DNA of 64,000 bases from Oceanospirillum beijerinckii DSM 7166 (GTDB lineage Bacteria > Pseudomonadota > Gammaproteobacteria > Pseudomonadales > Halomonadaceae): assembly GCF_000422425.1 (NCBI RefSeq), contig NZ_AULT01000028.1:21734-85733 (forward strand). The letters are read 5' to 3'. Positions within the stretch are counted from its first letter, which is position 1, and every line of letters begins with the position of its first letter. A program made the translations under genes and the position numbers. This document shows positions 9,354 through 17,256 of the stretch, piece by piece. The notes under the pieces are model-generated. The model worked only from the letters and a program-made list of their open reading frames with translations. It was not told the origin of the DNA and did not search any database.

Positions 9354-10643
9354 CTAAATCAGGTCCGAGAAAGGCTGAATCATCACCTTCTCACCCGCCC
9401 GAATGCCCTGTTGTTCATCAGGAATCTCAATCAAACAGTTGGCCTCAACCATGGAGCGCAAAATACCAGAGCCCTGACTTCCGGTTGTCCGCACCACAAG
9501 CTGACCACTGGCATCCACGGAAAAAATACCGCGATGAAAATCAGTACGCCCCTGACGGCTGCGCATCGTTTCCTGGGCAAGTGCAGGAATAGGAGTCAGT
9601 TGCCAACGGCTCTCACCGGCTAACTTACGCAATGCAGGCTGCGCCAGTTGCAAAAAAGTCACCATCACTGCGACGGGATTCCCCGGCAAACCAAAAAACA
9701 GTGCTTTTTGCTCATCTTTACCCAAGCGGCCAAAAGCAAAAGGTCTACCGGGGCGAATATTTAAACGCCAAAAACCGATCTCCCCCACCTGGGCCAATGC
9801 TGATTTGATGTAATCTGCATCACCAACGGAAACACCACCGGAAGAGATCACTACATCATGATTTTCTGCCGCTTTAGACAGGGTATTAACCAAACTGGTT
9901 TCGTCATCCTGAATAATGCCCAAATCGGTAATATCGCATTGCAAGCCATTTAGCAGTCCTTGCAGAGTAAAACGATTGGTATCATAAATGCTGTTTTTTG
10001 GCAGAGGCTGCCCCCGCGCGACCACCTCATCACCAGTGGAAAACAAGGCAACCTTAAGTGGGCGTATCACTTTGACTTCACTGAACCCCAGAGAAGCTAA
10101 CAAGCCCTGATGCTGAGCAAAAATGCGTGTACCCTTACTCAGCGCTAAACTGCCTTGAGCTAAATCTTCACCAGCCTGACGAATATTATCATTCAACGCT
10201 ACTGCATCGGGGCGCTGCAGCTTGATAAAACCCTCTGCAACATTAACAAACTCTTTCATCACAACAGTATTTGCACCAGAAGGTAAAGGCGCACCTGTTG
10301 TGATCATCACCGCCTCACCCTCGGCCAGCTCAGCGTCAAAACCATGTCCAGCTAAAGCTTGCCCCACCAGTTTGTATTCACTGGGATAGGGCAGGCTTAT
10401 CTCATTACCCAGGCTTGGTTTACGATTGGGTAGGTGAATCGCAAAACCGTCCATCGCTGAATTGGTCTGGGCCGGTACATTTACCGGTGAAATAATATCT
10501 TCTGCCAGGACTTTACCGACCAGCTGTTCAATCGAACAAAACTGATGTTCAGTAATAGGCTGCATCTCATCAAGCAAGGCCTGTTTTCCCTGCTCAACGC
10601 TCATCTGTGCCGGAGCATCAAAACAACTGATGGATTGATTCAT
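9354..10643 (-). CDS. moeA: Molybdopterin molybdotransferase MoeA
   Basis: MoeA inserts molybdate (or tungstate) into adenylated molybdopterin. The 429-residue protein has the expected domain order: N-terminal linker and domain II with QTNSAMDGFA, the adenine-binding MogA-like domain with FSTGDEV and SSGGVSVGDADY, FGLPGNPVAV, and a small C-terminal beta domain (SGILRSMVEANCLI). Its start overlaps the mobB stop (ATGA, 4 nt), so translation is coupled. A 119-bp gap separates it from the MoaC-MoaD gene downstream. Confidence 0.96.
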   Translation of the reverse strand: MNQSISCFDAPAQMSVEQGKQALLDEMQPITEHQFCSIEQLVGKVLAEDIISPVNVPAQTNSAMDGFAIHLPNRKPSLGNEISLPYPSEYKLVGQALAGHGFDAELAEGEAVMITTGAPLPSGANTVVMKEFVNVAEGFIKLQRPDAVALNDNIRQAGEDLAQGSLALSKGTRIFAQHQGLLASLGFSEVKVIRPLKVALFSTGDEVVARGQPLPKNSIYDTNRFTLQGLLNGLQCDITDLGIIQDDETSLVNTLSKAAENHDVVISSGGVSVGDADYIKSALAQVGEIGFWRLNIRPGRPFAFGRLGKDEQKALFFGLPGNPVAVMVTFLQLAQPALRKLAGESRWQLTPIPALAQETMRSRQGRTDFHRGIFSVDASGQLVVRTTGSQGSGILRSMVEANCLIEIPDEQQGIRAGEKVMIQPFSDLI

Positions 10644-11230
10644 AGCTCTGCTCCAGAGGCATTTGAACCGGCTGCCTGCTTACCCGTCGCTAACAGCTGC
10701 TTTTGGCGTTCAACTTCAGTACAGACAAAATCAGCCAGCTCAGTAATATTGTTCAGATCCAAGTGGGGCAGTTCAGGCTTAACACTGCTCACTTTCTCGA
10801 TATCATCGGTCGCAATAGCGATAATATTTGGATCACTCAGCGCTAACACCTCTTTTTCCATCACAGGGCGATGCAGCTCAATCTTATTGAAAGGCACATG
10901 CTTAAACCCCTCGACCAATACACAATCCAGTTTATGCAGTGGTAGATAGTCGATCATCTCCGTCAAAGAGGGATCTTTTACCTCATCAAAATCCATCATC
11001 ATCGCCATACGCTGGCTGGAAGTGATCAGCATAGGTGCAGCCCCAGACTTACGTAGCTCATAGCTGTCCTTGCCTGGCTTATCGGTCTCAAAGTTGTGGT
11101 GGGCGTGTTTCACCACTGCCACCCGAATTCCCTGCTGTTTCAGCACTGGTAACAGCTGTTTCAGCAATGTTGTTTTACCTGTACCACTAAAGGCGGCAAA
11201 ACCTAAAACAGGTAATGGAAACTCTGGCAT
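10640..11230 (-). CDS. mobB: Molybdopterin-guanine dinucleotide biosynthesis adaptor MobB
   Basis: MobB is a P-loop GTP-binding protein thought to assist MobA in forming the MGD cofactor. The Walker A motif FSGTGKTTLLKQLLP is near residue 14-28, followed by KHAHHNFETDKPGKDS and the VLVEGFKHVPFNKIE segment typical of the family. The 196 residues include a short C-terminal extension. It is the first gene of the cofactor operon, about 100 bp downstream of a sigma-54 type promoter (11339-11356). Its presence shows that the cell makes a bis-MGD type cofactor, as used by formate dehydrogenases. Confidence 0.95.
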   Translation of the reverse strand: MPEFPLPVLGFAAFSGTGKTTLLKQLLPVLKQQGIRVAVVKHAHHNFETDKPGKDSYELRKSGAAPMLITSSQRMAMMMDFDEVKDPSLTEMIDYLPLHKLDCVLVEGFKHVPFNKIELHRPVMEKEVLALSDPNIIAIATDDIEKVSSVKPELPHLDLNNITELADFVCTEVERQKQLLATGKQAAGSNASGAEL

Positions 11231-11338
11231 TAATCTCTACCTTTCTTCTTATACGTCATTTTGCTCAGCATAGCGCCGAAGCTATTGGGCTCACAATATG
11301 AACAAGATGTCATAATTTATTTCTTATGGTTATTAAAA

Positions 11339-11356
11339 TGGCAAAGAGTGTACCAA
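11339..11356 (-). promoter_or_regulatory. Sigma-54 type promoter of the mobB-moeA-moaC/D-moaE-moaA operon
   Basis: Read on the minus strand the sequence is TTGGTACACTCTTTGCCA. The -24 GG lies at 11353-11354 and the -12 GC at 11341-11342, exactly ten bases apart, close to the TGGCAC-N5-TTGC consensus. The predicted start leaves about a 100-nt leader before mobB. Confidence 0.72.
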
Positions 11357-11433
11357 AGCAGACCTGAACAAAGTCAAAAAAGCTCTAAAATGTTCCATAA
11401 ACACTGAGGCACCGTTCGATTTTGGGTCGCCAC

Positions 11434-11478
11434 GGGTCAAAATGTCCTAAGAAAAAATATTTCGGGACACATTGGGGC
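11434..11478. promoter_or_regulatory. Pair of GGGACA-type palindromes upstream of the mobB promoter (putative activator sites)
   Basis: Two imperfect copies of GGGACA-AAA-TGTCCC start at 11434 (GGGTCAAAATGTCCT) and 11464 (GGGACACATTGGGGC), exactly 30 bp apart and centred about 88 and 118 bp upstream of the -24 element. Close relatives lie upstream of tupA and fdhD. Inference: enhancer sites for the sigma-54 regulator encoded at 15680-17107. Confidence 0.6.
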
Positions 11479-11782
11479 TATTCAGAAACGCCACCAACAA
11501 GAAATGAGATTACGGTAAAAAGATTTGGCTTCTGTAAAACAGATAAGAAGGTATCAAAACGTAAAGAAGACAGGCTAAAAGTGGAAAAGAGCAACGAGTG
11601 CGGCTCTAGCAGAGAAGCTGGCACTCAAACAGCCCAATGCAGTATGAAAGCATCCAAAAAACTAAGGCCCAATCAAGTGCCACTTCTGATTAAGCCTTAG
11701 CATGAATCTATTTTAACTCTCTAGCTCAATTTCAGCGGCTAATAAGCTCGTTATGAGTAGATGTTAGCTGTTATTTCGCCAA
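11479..11782. other. Intergenic stretch between the mob/moa operon upstream region and mobA
   Basis: About 300 bp without a convincing gene. A 92-codon plus-strand frame covers part of it (11422-11700), but it runs through the activator sites, is rich in Lys/Ser, and has no ribosome site or recognisable family. I see no RNA gene or repeat here. Confidence 0.5.
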
Positions 11783-12376
11783 TTACGCACATAACGGCGA
11801 TTCATTCTGCTTCAAATCGACCGGGGTATTAAGGTTCATAAAAACCTCTTGACCATGTTCAAATGGCACTACAATCATTTTGTGCTGCATAAACCAGCGA
11901 TCAATTTTTCGCTTACCCTCTTCCAGCCATACTTCCAAGCTTGGCAACAGTGATTTATGCAATAAAGCAATTACCGGCTGCAAACGTTCGCCATCATGAG
12001 CAACCGCAATATCAGCACCGCTCTCTTTTGCTGCATTGAGGAGTTGTTCTGCCAAGTCCGAAGGTAACGCAGGTGTATCGCAGGGCACAAATAAAACCCA
12101 GTCATTTGCAGAGTGTTTGAGACCCGTTAACATACCCATCAGAGGACCGTGAAACCCCTCAACACCATCTTCAATAACAGGATGACCTAAGGCCTGATAA
12201 CGCTCAAAACTACGATTCGCATTAATGATGATATGATCAACTTGGGGGTCAATCTGTTCCAGAACATGCTGAATCATAGGCTTTTCACGAAAAATAACCC
12301 AGCCTTTGTCCTGCCCCCCCATTCTCTGACCCCGACCTCCGGCCAGAACTACTGCAGTAACCCTTTGCTTTGTCAT
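11783..12376 (-). CDS. mobA: Molybdenum cofactor guanylyltransferase MobA
   Basis: MobA attaches GMP to Mo- or W-molybdopterin to make the guanine dinucleotide cofactor used by DMSO-reductase family enzymes such as formate dehydrogenase. The N-terminal nucleotide-binding signature VVLAGGRGQRMGGQDKGW is intact, as is the metal-binding DTP (VPCDTPALP) and the late FMNLNTPVDL motif. Length (197 aa) is normal. It lies 224 bp downstream of tupC on the same strand, with a perfect palindrome at 12402-12420 just upstream, so it may be the distal gene of the tungstate operon or have its own promoter. Confidence 0.96.
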   Translation of the reverse strand: MTKQRVTAVVLAGGRGQRMGGQDKGWVIFREKPMIQHVLEQIDPQVDHIIINANRSFERYQALGHPVIEDGVEGFHGPLMGMLTGLKHSANDWVLFVPCDTPALPSDLAEQLLNAAKESGADIAVAHDGERLQPVIALLHKSLLPSLEVWLEEGKRKIDRWFMQHKMIVVPFEHGQEVFMNLNTPVDLKQNESPLCA

Positions 12377-12401
12377 AATGATCTCGCTTGAAAGTTCTAC
12401 T

Positions 12402-12420
12402 AACAGGCTGACAGCCTGTT
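12402..12420. repeat. Perfect 19-bp palindrome upstream of mobA
   Basis: AACAGGCTG-A-CAGCCTGTT, nine-base arms around a single base, 26 bp before the mobA start. No T tract follows on the minus strand, so it looks more like an operator or a readthrough hairpin than a strong terminator. Confidence 0.5.
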
Positions 12421-12600
12421 AATCCACATAAAGTAGAAGATCCCTTCCCAGCTTATACCCAGTTATCGGAAAGAGGTAAAAATGTCATAAAATAACATCT
12501 TTATCTTTTCTTAATGAAAAGGCCATACGCACGTTGCACAGGGCTTTCTACCATTTTAGATATCTGCAACACTATTTATTCTAATCCGCTCAAAGCTCAA

Positions 12601-13302
12601 TCAAGCATAAAGCAGGCCATTCTCAATCTGCCATGCATGATTACAGAGAGAAGTAAGATCGCAATTTTGATGGGAGCTGAGCATAATATCAGTATTTTTT
12701 TCTAATAAATTCAATACAATATGCTTCATTAGGGTTACAGACTTATGATCCAGATTAGCTGCAGGTTCATCTAAGAGTAACACTCTGGGCTGAAGTAACC
12801 AAGCCCGTAAAAGGGCAAGCCTTTGCCTTTCACCACCAGAAAGAGTACTCGCATCTTGCTCCACTAAATGAGTCAGCGCCGCCATCTCTAAGCCATGCTC
12901 CAGACGCTCCAGCGCCTGGGCCCGCCTTTTTCTTGGCAGATTATTCAAGACGAAATCAAGATTTTTCTGAACTGTACCAGCAAACAAATAAGGCGTTTGA
13001 TGGAGGTAACAGATCTGTCCTCGCCCTCTGGCACGAAGCCAGCCTGTATTATGCCAGGGAAAGCTCACAGCTCCCTGTTGAACACCTTCTAATCCCGCCA
13101 TCAAGCGCATTAAAGTGGATTTACCAGTACCATTTTCTCCCTGTAACCATACCACTTGACCTTTAAGCCAGATCGCATCATCAATATCAAACAGCACTCG
13201 ATCACGGTTCCAGGCATGCTTGAGACCTTTAATATGAGCAACAGCTGTCACCTTGAGTCGATTTTTCGGATCAGCCAACTCCAGGTTTAACTCACTTGTC
13301 AT
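12601..13302 (-). CDS. tupC: Tungstate ABC transporter ATP-binding protein
   Basis: ATPase component of an oxyanion importer. The 233 residues contain Walker A (GENGTGKST, about residues 56-64), the ABC signature LSGGERQRLALLRA and Walker B LLLDEPAANLD. It lacks the C-terminal regulatory domain found in ModC, as expected for TupC-type proteins. It follows the permease gene by about 53 bp. The tungstate assignment comes from the binding protein two genes upstream rather than from this subunit alone. Confidence 0.9.
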   Translation of the reverse strand: MTSELNLELADPKNRLKVTAVAHIKGLKHAWNRDRVLFDIDDAIWLKGQVVWLQGENGTGKSTLMRLMAGLEGVQQGAVSFPWHNTGWLRARGRGQICYLHQTPYLFAGTVQKNLDFVLNNLPRKRRAQALERLEHGLEMAALTHLVEQDASTLSGGERQRLALLRAWLLQPRVLLLDEPAANLDHKSVTLMKHIVLNLLEKNTDIMLSSHQNCDLTSLCNHAWQIENGLLYA

Positions 13303-13355
13303 AACTTAGCCACCGCTCCTATATTACGCTTCTTTAACAACCTGACTGTCCTATG

Positions 13356-14072
13356 CTACCTATTTCTCAACTGGCCCCGCCCTCTGAGAAGTGCCATCCC
13401 AAGATTTAGCACCATAGCCAGCAGAAACAGCACCAGCCCCAGAGCAATCCCTTGAGCATACTCTCCTTTTAGAGTCTCCAGAGCAATCGCAGTGGTAATG
13501 TTTCGGGTATAATTCAAAATATTACCACCGACCATCATGGCACAGCCGACCTCAGCGATAATGCGGGCAAAAGCCGCAACCAAGCTGGCAATCAAGGCGT
13601 AACGCACTTCATGCATCAATACCCATAAACAGCGTAATGGATGACCACCCAACATGCGTGCCGTTTCCCAGGCCCGCTTATCCGCACTCTGAAAAGCGGT
13701 ATGAGTCATAGATACCAGCAAAGGCAAACAAAGCAAGATCTGACCGATAATCATAGCGTCTTGCGTGAACAGCAGCCGCCAATCTCCTAAAGGCCCACTG
13801 CGAGAGAGCAGCATAAACAGAATCAACCCTACCACCACCGTCGGCACAGCCATCAATGTGTGCGTCATTGAGAGCAGAAGCCAACGCCCTGGAAAACGCC
13901 AATAGGCCAATACAAAACCGATCAAGGTTGCGGGAATTGCTGCTGTCATAAGCGCCAGCAGAGAGACACGAAACGAAACACCGATGATCGTCCAGAGCTT
14001 CTCATCCCCAGAGACCAGCAGCTCAAGCGCATGTATAAAGGTTTCTGTCAAACTAGCCAAAAAAAATTCCAA
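13356..14072 (-). CDS. tupB: Tungstate ABC transporter permease
   Basis: A 238-residue integral membrane permease with about five or six hydrophobic helices (for example residues 30-55, 60-80, 90-115, 205-230). The cytoplasmic EAA-like loop that contacts the ATPase is around residues 130-160 (KRAWETARMLGGHPLRCLW). Family knowledge: TupB permeases resemble the phosphate/molybdate type and carry this WETARxLG block. It is 53 bp upstream of tupC and 267 bp downstream of tupA, a gap holding a hairpin with a T run that may reduce readthrough from tupA. Confidence 0.9.
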   Translation of the reverse strand: MEFFLASLTETFIHALELLVSGDEKLWTIIGVSFRVSLLALMTAAIPATLIGFVLAYWRFPGRWLLLSMTHTLMAVPTVVVGLILFMLLSRSGPLGDWRLLFTQDAMIIGQILLCLPLLVSMTHTAFQSADKRAWETARMLGGHPLRCLWVLMHEVRYALIASLVAAFARIIAEVGCAMMVGGNILNYTRNITTAIALETLKGEYAQGIALGLVLFLLAMVLNLGMALLRGRGQLRNR

Positions 14073-14299
14073 ACAAATCGAAGAACGGCTCTGACGTTAA
14101 TACCGGCAACAAACAGCTCAATTAACGACCTGTATTAATCATTACCGTATCAATGTACTCAAGTGAATTGCAATCAAGCCATTACTAAAACAAACAAATC
14201 TCAGACACTATTGCCATTAAACCAAATCTGGCCAAAATCAATAGCACTGAGATCGTTTAAACACTTCAAAATCCTCACTTATTAGCCATCACTTAATAA

Positions 14300-14330
14300 C
14301 AAAAAAAGACCTTCTGTTATTCAATAACAA
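14300..14330 (-). terminator. Hairpin with T run between tupA and tupB (possible attenuator)
   Basis: The palindrome TGTTATTCAATAACA (14315-14329) followed on the minus strand by GAAGG and a run of seven T. The stem is AU-rich and short, so partial termination between tupA and tupB is the likely effect. Confidence 0.45.
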
Positions 14331-14339
14331 GCCAATAAA

Positions 14340-15155
14340 TTAGTCTTTAGCATTAGCTACAAACAGCTGCTCACCATGCAGGCGGAAGTTGTTAATTTTA
14401 TCTTGGGTTTTATCTGACACTAACCACTTACTTAAAGTTTCTGCGCCTTTAGTATTAAGATCTTGATGACGTTTAGGGTTTACGATAATAACCTGATAAG
14501 GATTAAAAAGGCGTGCATCGCCTTCAGATACAATTTCCAGATCTACTTTAGTTTTATAGGCCAGCCAAGTACCACGATCAGTCAGCGTATACCCCTGCAG
14601 TTCAGAGCTAATCTGTAGCACCTTACCCATACCTTGACCCACTTCACGGTAGCCATCAAATGGCAGTTTTACCCCGGTTTGCTTCCAAAGATTCAACTCT
14701 TTCTTGTGGGTACCTGAGTCATCACCGCGGGACACAAACAACGCGTTATTCGCAGAAACCTTACCCAGCGCCTGACTGATATCCTGAGAACCCTTGACAC
14801 CTGCAGGATCACTCTTCGGGCCAACTAAGACAAAGTCGTTGTACATCAAACCACGAGGATTAACACCATATCCCTCGTTAACGAATTTCTCTTCTGCTTT
14901 TGGCGCATGAGTCATAACAACATCCACATCACCATCACGCCCCATACGCAGCGCTTTACCGGTACCGACAGCAATAACCTGAATTGTCGCACCGTGCTCT
15001 TTCTCAAAGTCAGGGAGCAAGTAATCCAATAAACCTGAATTATAAGTACTGGTTGTTGTTGCCAAACGTACGATACCTAAATCTTCCGCCATCGCTTGAA
15101 ACGATGCACTGGCAGTAATAACCGCTGCTGCGAGTAGACGTGTAAACTTTCTCAT
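14340..15155 (-). CDS. tupA: Periplasmic tungstate-binding protein
   Basis: Solute-binding subunit of the importer. Residues 1-23 form a signal peptide (cleavage after AMA). The mature start carries the TupA signature ATTTSTYNSGLLDYLLP, whose TTTS residues contact the oxyanion, and a second binding loop FVSRGDDSGTHKKE; both differ from the ModA pattern and indicate high selectivity for tungstate. Length 271 is typical. A sigma-54 type promoter lies 65 bp upstream with two palindromic activator sites beyond it. It heads the tup operon, next to cofactor genes and a divergent two-component system. Confidence 0.95.
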   Translation of the reverse strand: MRKFTRLLAAAVITASASFQAMAEDLGIVRLATTTSTYNSGLLDYLLPDFEKEHGATIQVIAVGTGKALRMGRDGDVDVVMTHAPKAEEKFVNEGYGVNPRGLMYNDFVLVGPKSDPAGVKGSQDISQALGKVSANNALFVSRGDDSGTHKKELNLWKQTGVKLPFDGYREVGQGMGKVLQISSELQGYTLTDRGTWLAYKTKVDLEIVSEGDARLFNPYQVIIVNPKRHQDLNTKGAETLSKWLVSDKTQDKINNFRLHGEQLFVANAKD

Positions 15156-15218
15156 TTTTTATTAAACCCCTCTAATATGCCCCAAAGTGGATAATTTGTT
15201 ATCATGGCTACCCCACAA

Positions 15219-15236
15219 GAGCAAAATGGATGCCAT
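15219..15236 (-). promoter_or_regulatory. Sigma-54 type promoter of the tupABC operon
   Basis: Minus-strand reading TATGGCATCCATTTTGCT. The -24 GG is at 15233-15234 and the -12 GC at 15221-15222, spaced exactly ten bases, with a TTTTGC -12 box. The predicted start gives about a 55-nt leader before tupA. Confidence 0.75.
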
Positions 15237-15320
15237 AGTGGGAAAGCAGCGCTATAACGTTGTTGAATTAAAATTAAATAGCCCCATTTACCGTGACAGC
15301 ATTTTTCCGGGGGCTTCAAT

Positions 15321-15366
15321 AGGACAAAATGACACAACCCATCAACACCCTGTATCTTTATGTCCT
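15321..15366. promoter_or_regulatory. Pair of GGGACA-type sites upstream of the tupA promoter (putative activator sites)
   Basis: AGGACAAAATGACAC begins at 15321 and a half-site ending in TATGTCCT occupies 15352-15366, 31 bp apart and centred about 95 and 126 bp upstream of the -24 element. Sequence, spacing and distance match the mobB arrangement. Confidence 0.58.
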
Positions 15367-15679
15367 ATCAATAAAAATTAAAGTGGAGAGAACAAAACTG
15401 GTTAAACTAATGTGGAAAAGAGTTTAAGCACCTGAACACAAGTAGTAGCCCAACAACATACGGTGTTCATTCATTGCTATAGTATAGACAGCAGAACATC
15501 AGAGTATTTTTGCTCAAACACAAATTTAAAAACCGAGCAAACAACTGGAATTGCTAGAAATAAACCGACAAGCTCTTAAACCGATGTACCAATATTTTCC
15601 GAGCGCCTCTTGGCAAATATAAGACATTTATCCAGCCAATCTGCTTAAAGTAACTAGCTTGATAACGAATAAAAAAATT
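15367..15679. other. Divergent intergenic stretch between tupA activator sites and the response-regulator gene
   Basis: About 310 bp, AT-rich. It must hold the promoter of the response-regulator gene, but I cannot pick a convincing -35/-10 or -24/-12 pair on the plus strand. No small gene is supported. Confidence 0.4.
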
Positions 15680-17107
15680 ATGACCTCAAAGGAAACCTCC
15701 CATCAGAGCGACACACAGACACTGTCTCTGTGCAATCTGCCCGCAGTGTCTGTACTGATTGTCGATGACGAACCCGGTATGCGCAATTTTCTGGTCAAAG
15801 CGTTAAGTAAGCGCTTTGCCCTGGTTGAGTCCGCCGACAGCATTGAAACCGCTGAAGAGATTCGTAAACGCTGCCACTTTGACCTGCTGATCTGTGATAT
15901 CAAACTGCCAGGCCGTTCAGGTATCGAGTGGCATGAGGCCATTGATGAAGGAGAAAAGCGCAGCGATATAATTTTTATGACCGCCTACGCCGATCTGGAA
16001 ACGGCTATAGAAGCCCTACGCGCCGGTGCCAGCGATTTTATCCTGAAGCCTTTCCGTCTGGAGCAGATGACTACGGCCATTGATCGATGCCTCGAGCGTC
16101 GCTTGCTAGCCAGAGAAAACTTTGTCCTGCGCCGGGAGGTCAACTCTGTCTATAGCTCCGGCAGCGCCATGTTGGGTGAAAGCCAGGCTATTCAGGAAGT
16201 TGATAGCATCATCCGACGTGTAGCACCCACTCCTTCTGCCGTCTTGATAGAGGGTGAATCCGGCACGGGTAAAGAGCTTGCCGCTCGTGCATTACATCAG
16301 TACAGCGGGCGCACCGGAGCCTTTGTTCCCATTAACTGTGGAGCCATTGCCCCGGATATTCTGGAAAGTGAGCTGTTTGGTCATACCAAGGGAGCCTTTA
16401 CCGGTGCACAAAAGGCCCGCGAAGGCCTGTTTACCTTTGCTAACGGTGGCACTCTGTTTCTGGATGAGATTGGCGAGATGCCTTTAGGCATGCAAGCCAA
16501 GTTATTACGGGTACTGGAGCTGAAAGCGGTACGTCCCGTAGGTGGCGAACAGGAAGTCAGTATAGATGTGCGTATTGTCGCAGCAACCAACCGCAATCTG
16601 GAAGAGGAAGTCAAAGAAGGTCGCTTCAGGGAAGACCTTTACTACCGTCTCAATGCACTCACGCTAACGCTGCCACCGCTGCGTGATCGTCGTGAAGACG
16701 TTCCAACACTGGTACATAATTTCTCACGCAAACTCTCCCGAGAGCTGGGCCTGCCTCCCGTACCATTTGCCCATGAAGACCTGGAAGCCATGATGGCTTA
16801 TGGCTGGCCAGGCAATATTCGTGAACTGAAGAATTTTGTCGAACGCTGCATCCTTTTGGGCCGCCTGCCCATCGACAGTTTTCCGGAACAGAATAAAGTA
16901 GCCATGGAATCCCCCCCTAACCAGCCTTCTGGTCGAGGCTTCCCAAGCGAATGGCCGCTGGAAGAGGTTGAAAAACATCATATTTTACAGGTCCTGGCAG
17001 ACCACCAAGGCAATAAATCAGCAGCAGCCCGCCAGTTAGGCATTTCTCGAAAAACTTTGGATCGAAAATTGCAGGCTTGGGATGAAACCAGTCAATCAGA
17101 TTCCTAA
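15680..17107 (+). CDS. Sigma-54-dependent response regulator (NtrC family)
   Basis: A 475-residue transcription activator with three domains: a receiver (about residues 20-135; phospho-acceptor Asp73 in CDIKLPG, acidic pocket DDEPG), an AAA+ domain (about 160-395; Walker A GESGTGKE, the sigma-54 contact loop GAFTGA near residue 238, Walker B LDEIGE, arginine-finger region FREDLYYRL) and a C-terminal Fis-type HTH ([17 protein letters not shown]). ATG 15680 is preferred over an in-frame TTG at 15659; neither has a clear ribosome site. Its kinase gene follows 149 bp downstream. Three nearby loci related to formate dehydrogenase supply carry GG-N10-GC promoters and a shared palindrome, so they are its likely targets (inference). 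Confidence 0.93.
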   Translation: MTSKETSHQSDTQTLSLCNLPAVSVLIVDDEPGMRNFLVKALSKRFALVESADSIETAEEIRKRCHFDLLICDIKLPGRSGIEWHEAIDEGEKRSDIIFMTAYADLETAIEALRAGASDFILKPFRLEQMTTAIDRCLERRLLARENFVLRREVNSVYSSGSAMLGESQAIQEVDSIIRRVAPTPSAVLIEGESGTGKELAARALHQYSGRTGAFVPINCGAIAPDILESELFGHTKGAFTGAQKAREGLFTFANGGTLFLDEIGEMPLGMQAKLLRVLELKAVRPVGGEQEVSIDVRIVAATNRNLEEEVKEGRFREDLYYRLNALTLTLPPLRDRREDVPTLVHNFSRKLSRELGLPPVPFAHEDLEAMMAYGWPGNIRELKNFVERCILLGRLPIDSFPEQNKVAMESPPNQPSGRGFPSEWPLEEVEKHHILQVLADHQGNKSAAARQLGISRKTLDRKLQAWDETSQSDS

Positions 17108-17256
17108 GAGGCTTTTGTTGTTAGCACACTCACTGTTGGCACACGATCAGTAACACACAAGTTATTTGCTCACTGGCCCAGTTACAGCTGATCATTACGA
17201 TCACTCAACACATTAACGACAAGATGTAAGGGAATTTTTGCATAACCCGGAGCACC

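Noticed and set aside
11422..11700. 92-codon plus-strand open frame upstream of the mob operon
   Set aside because: It runs through the palindromic activator sites, is rich in Lys/Ser with no recognisable family, and has no ribosome site. It is more likely non-coding regulatory DNA.
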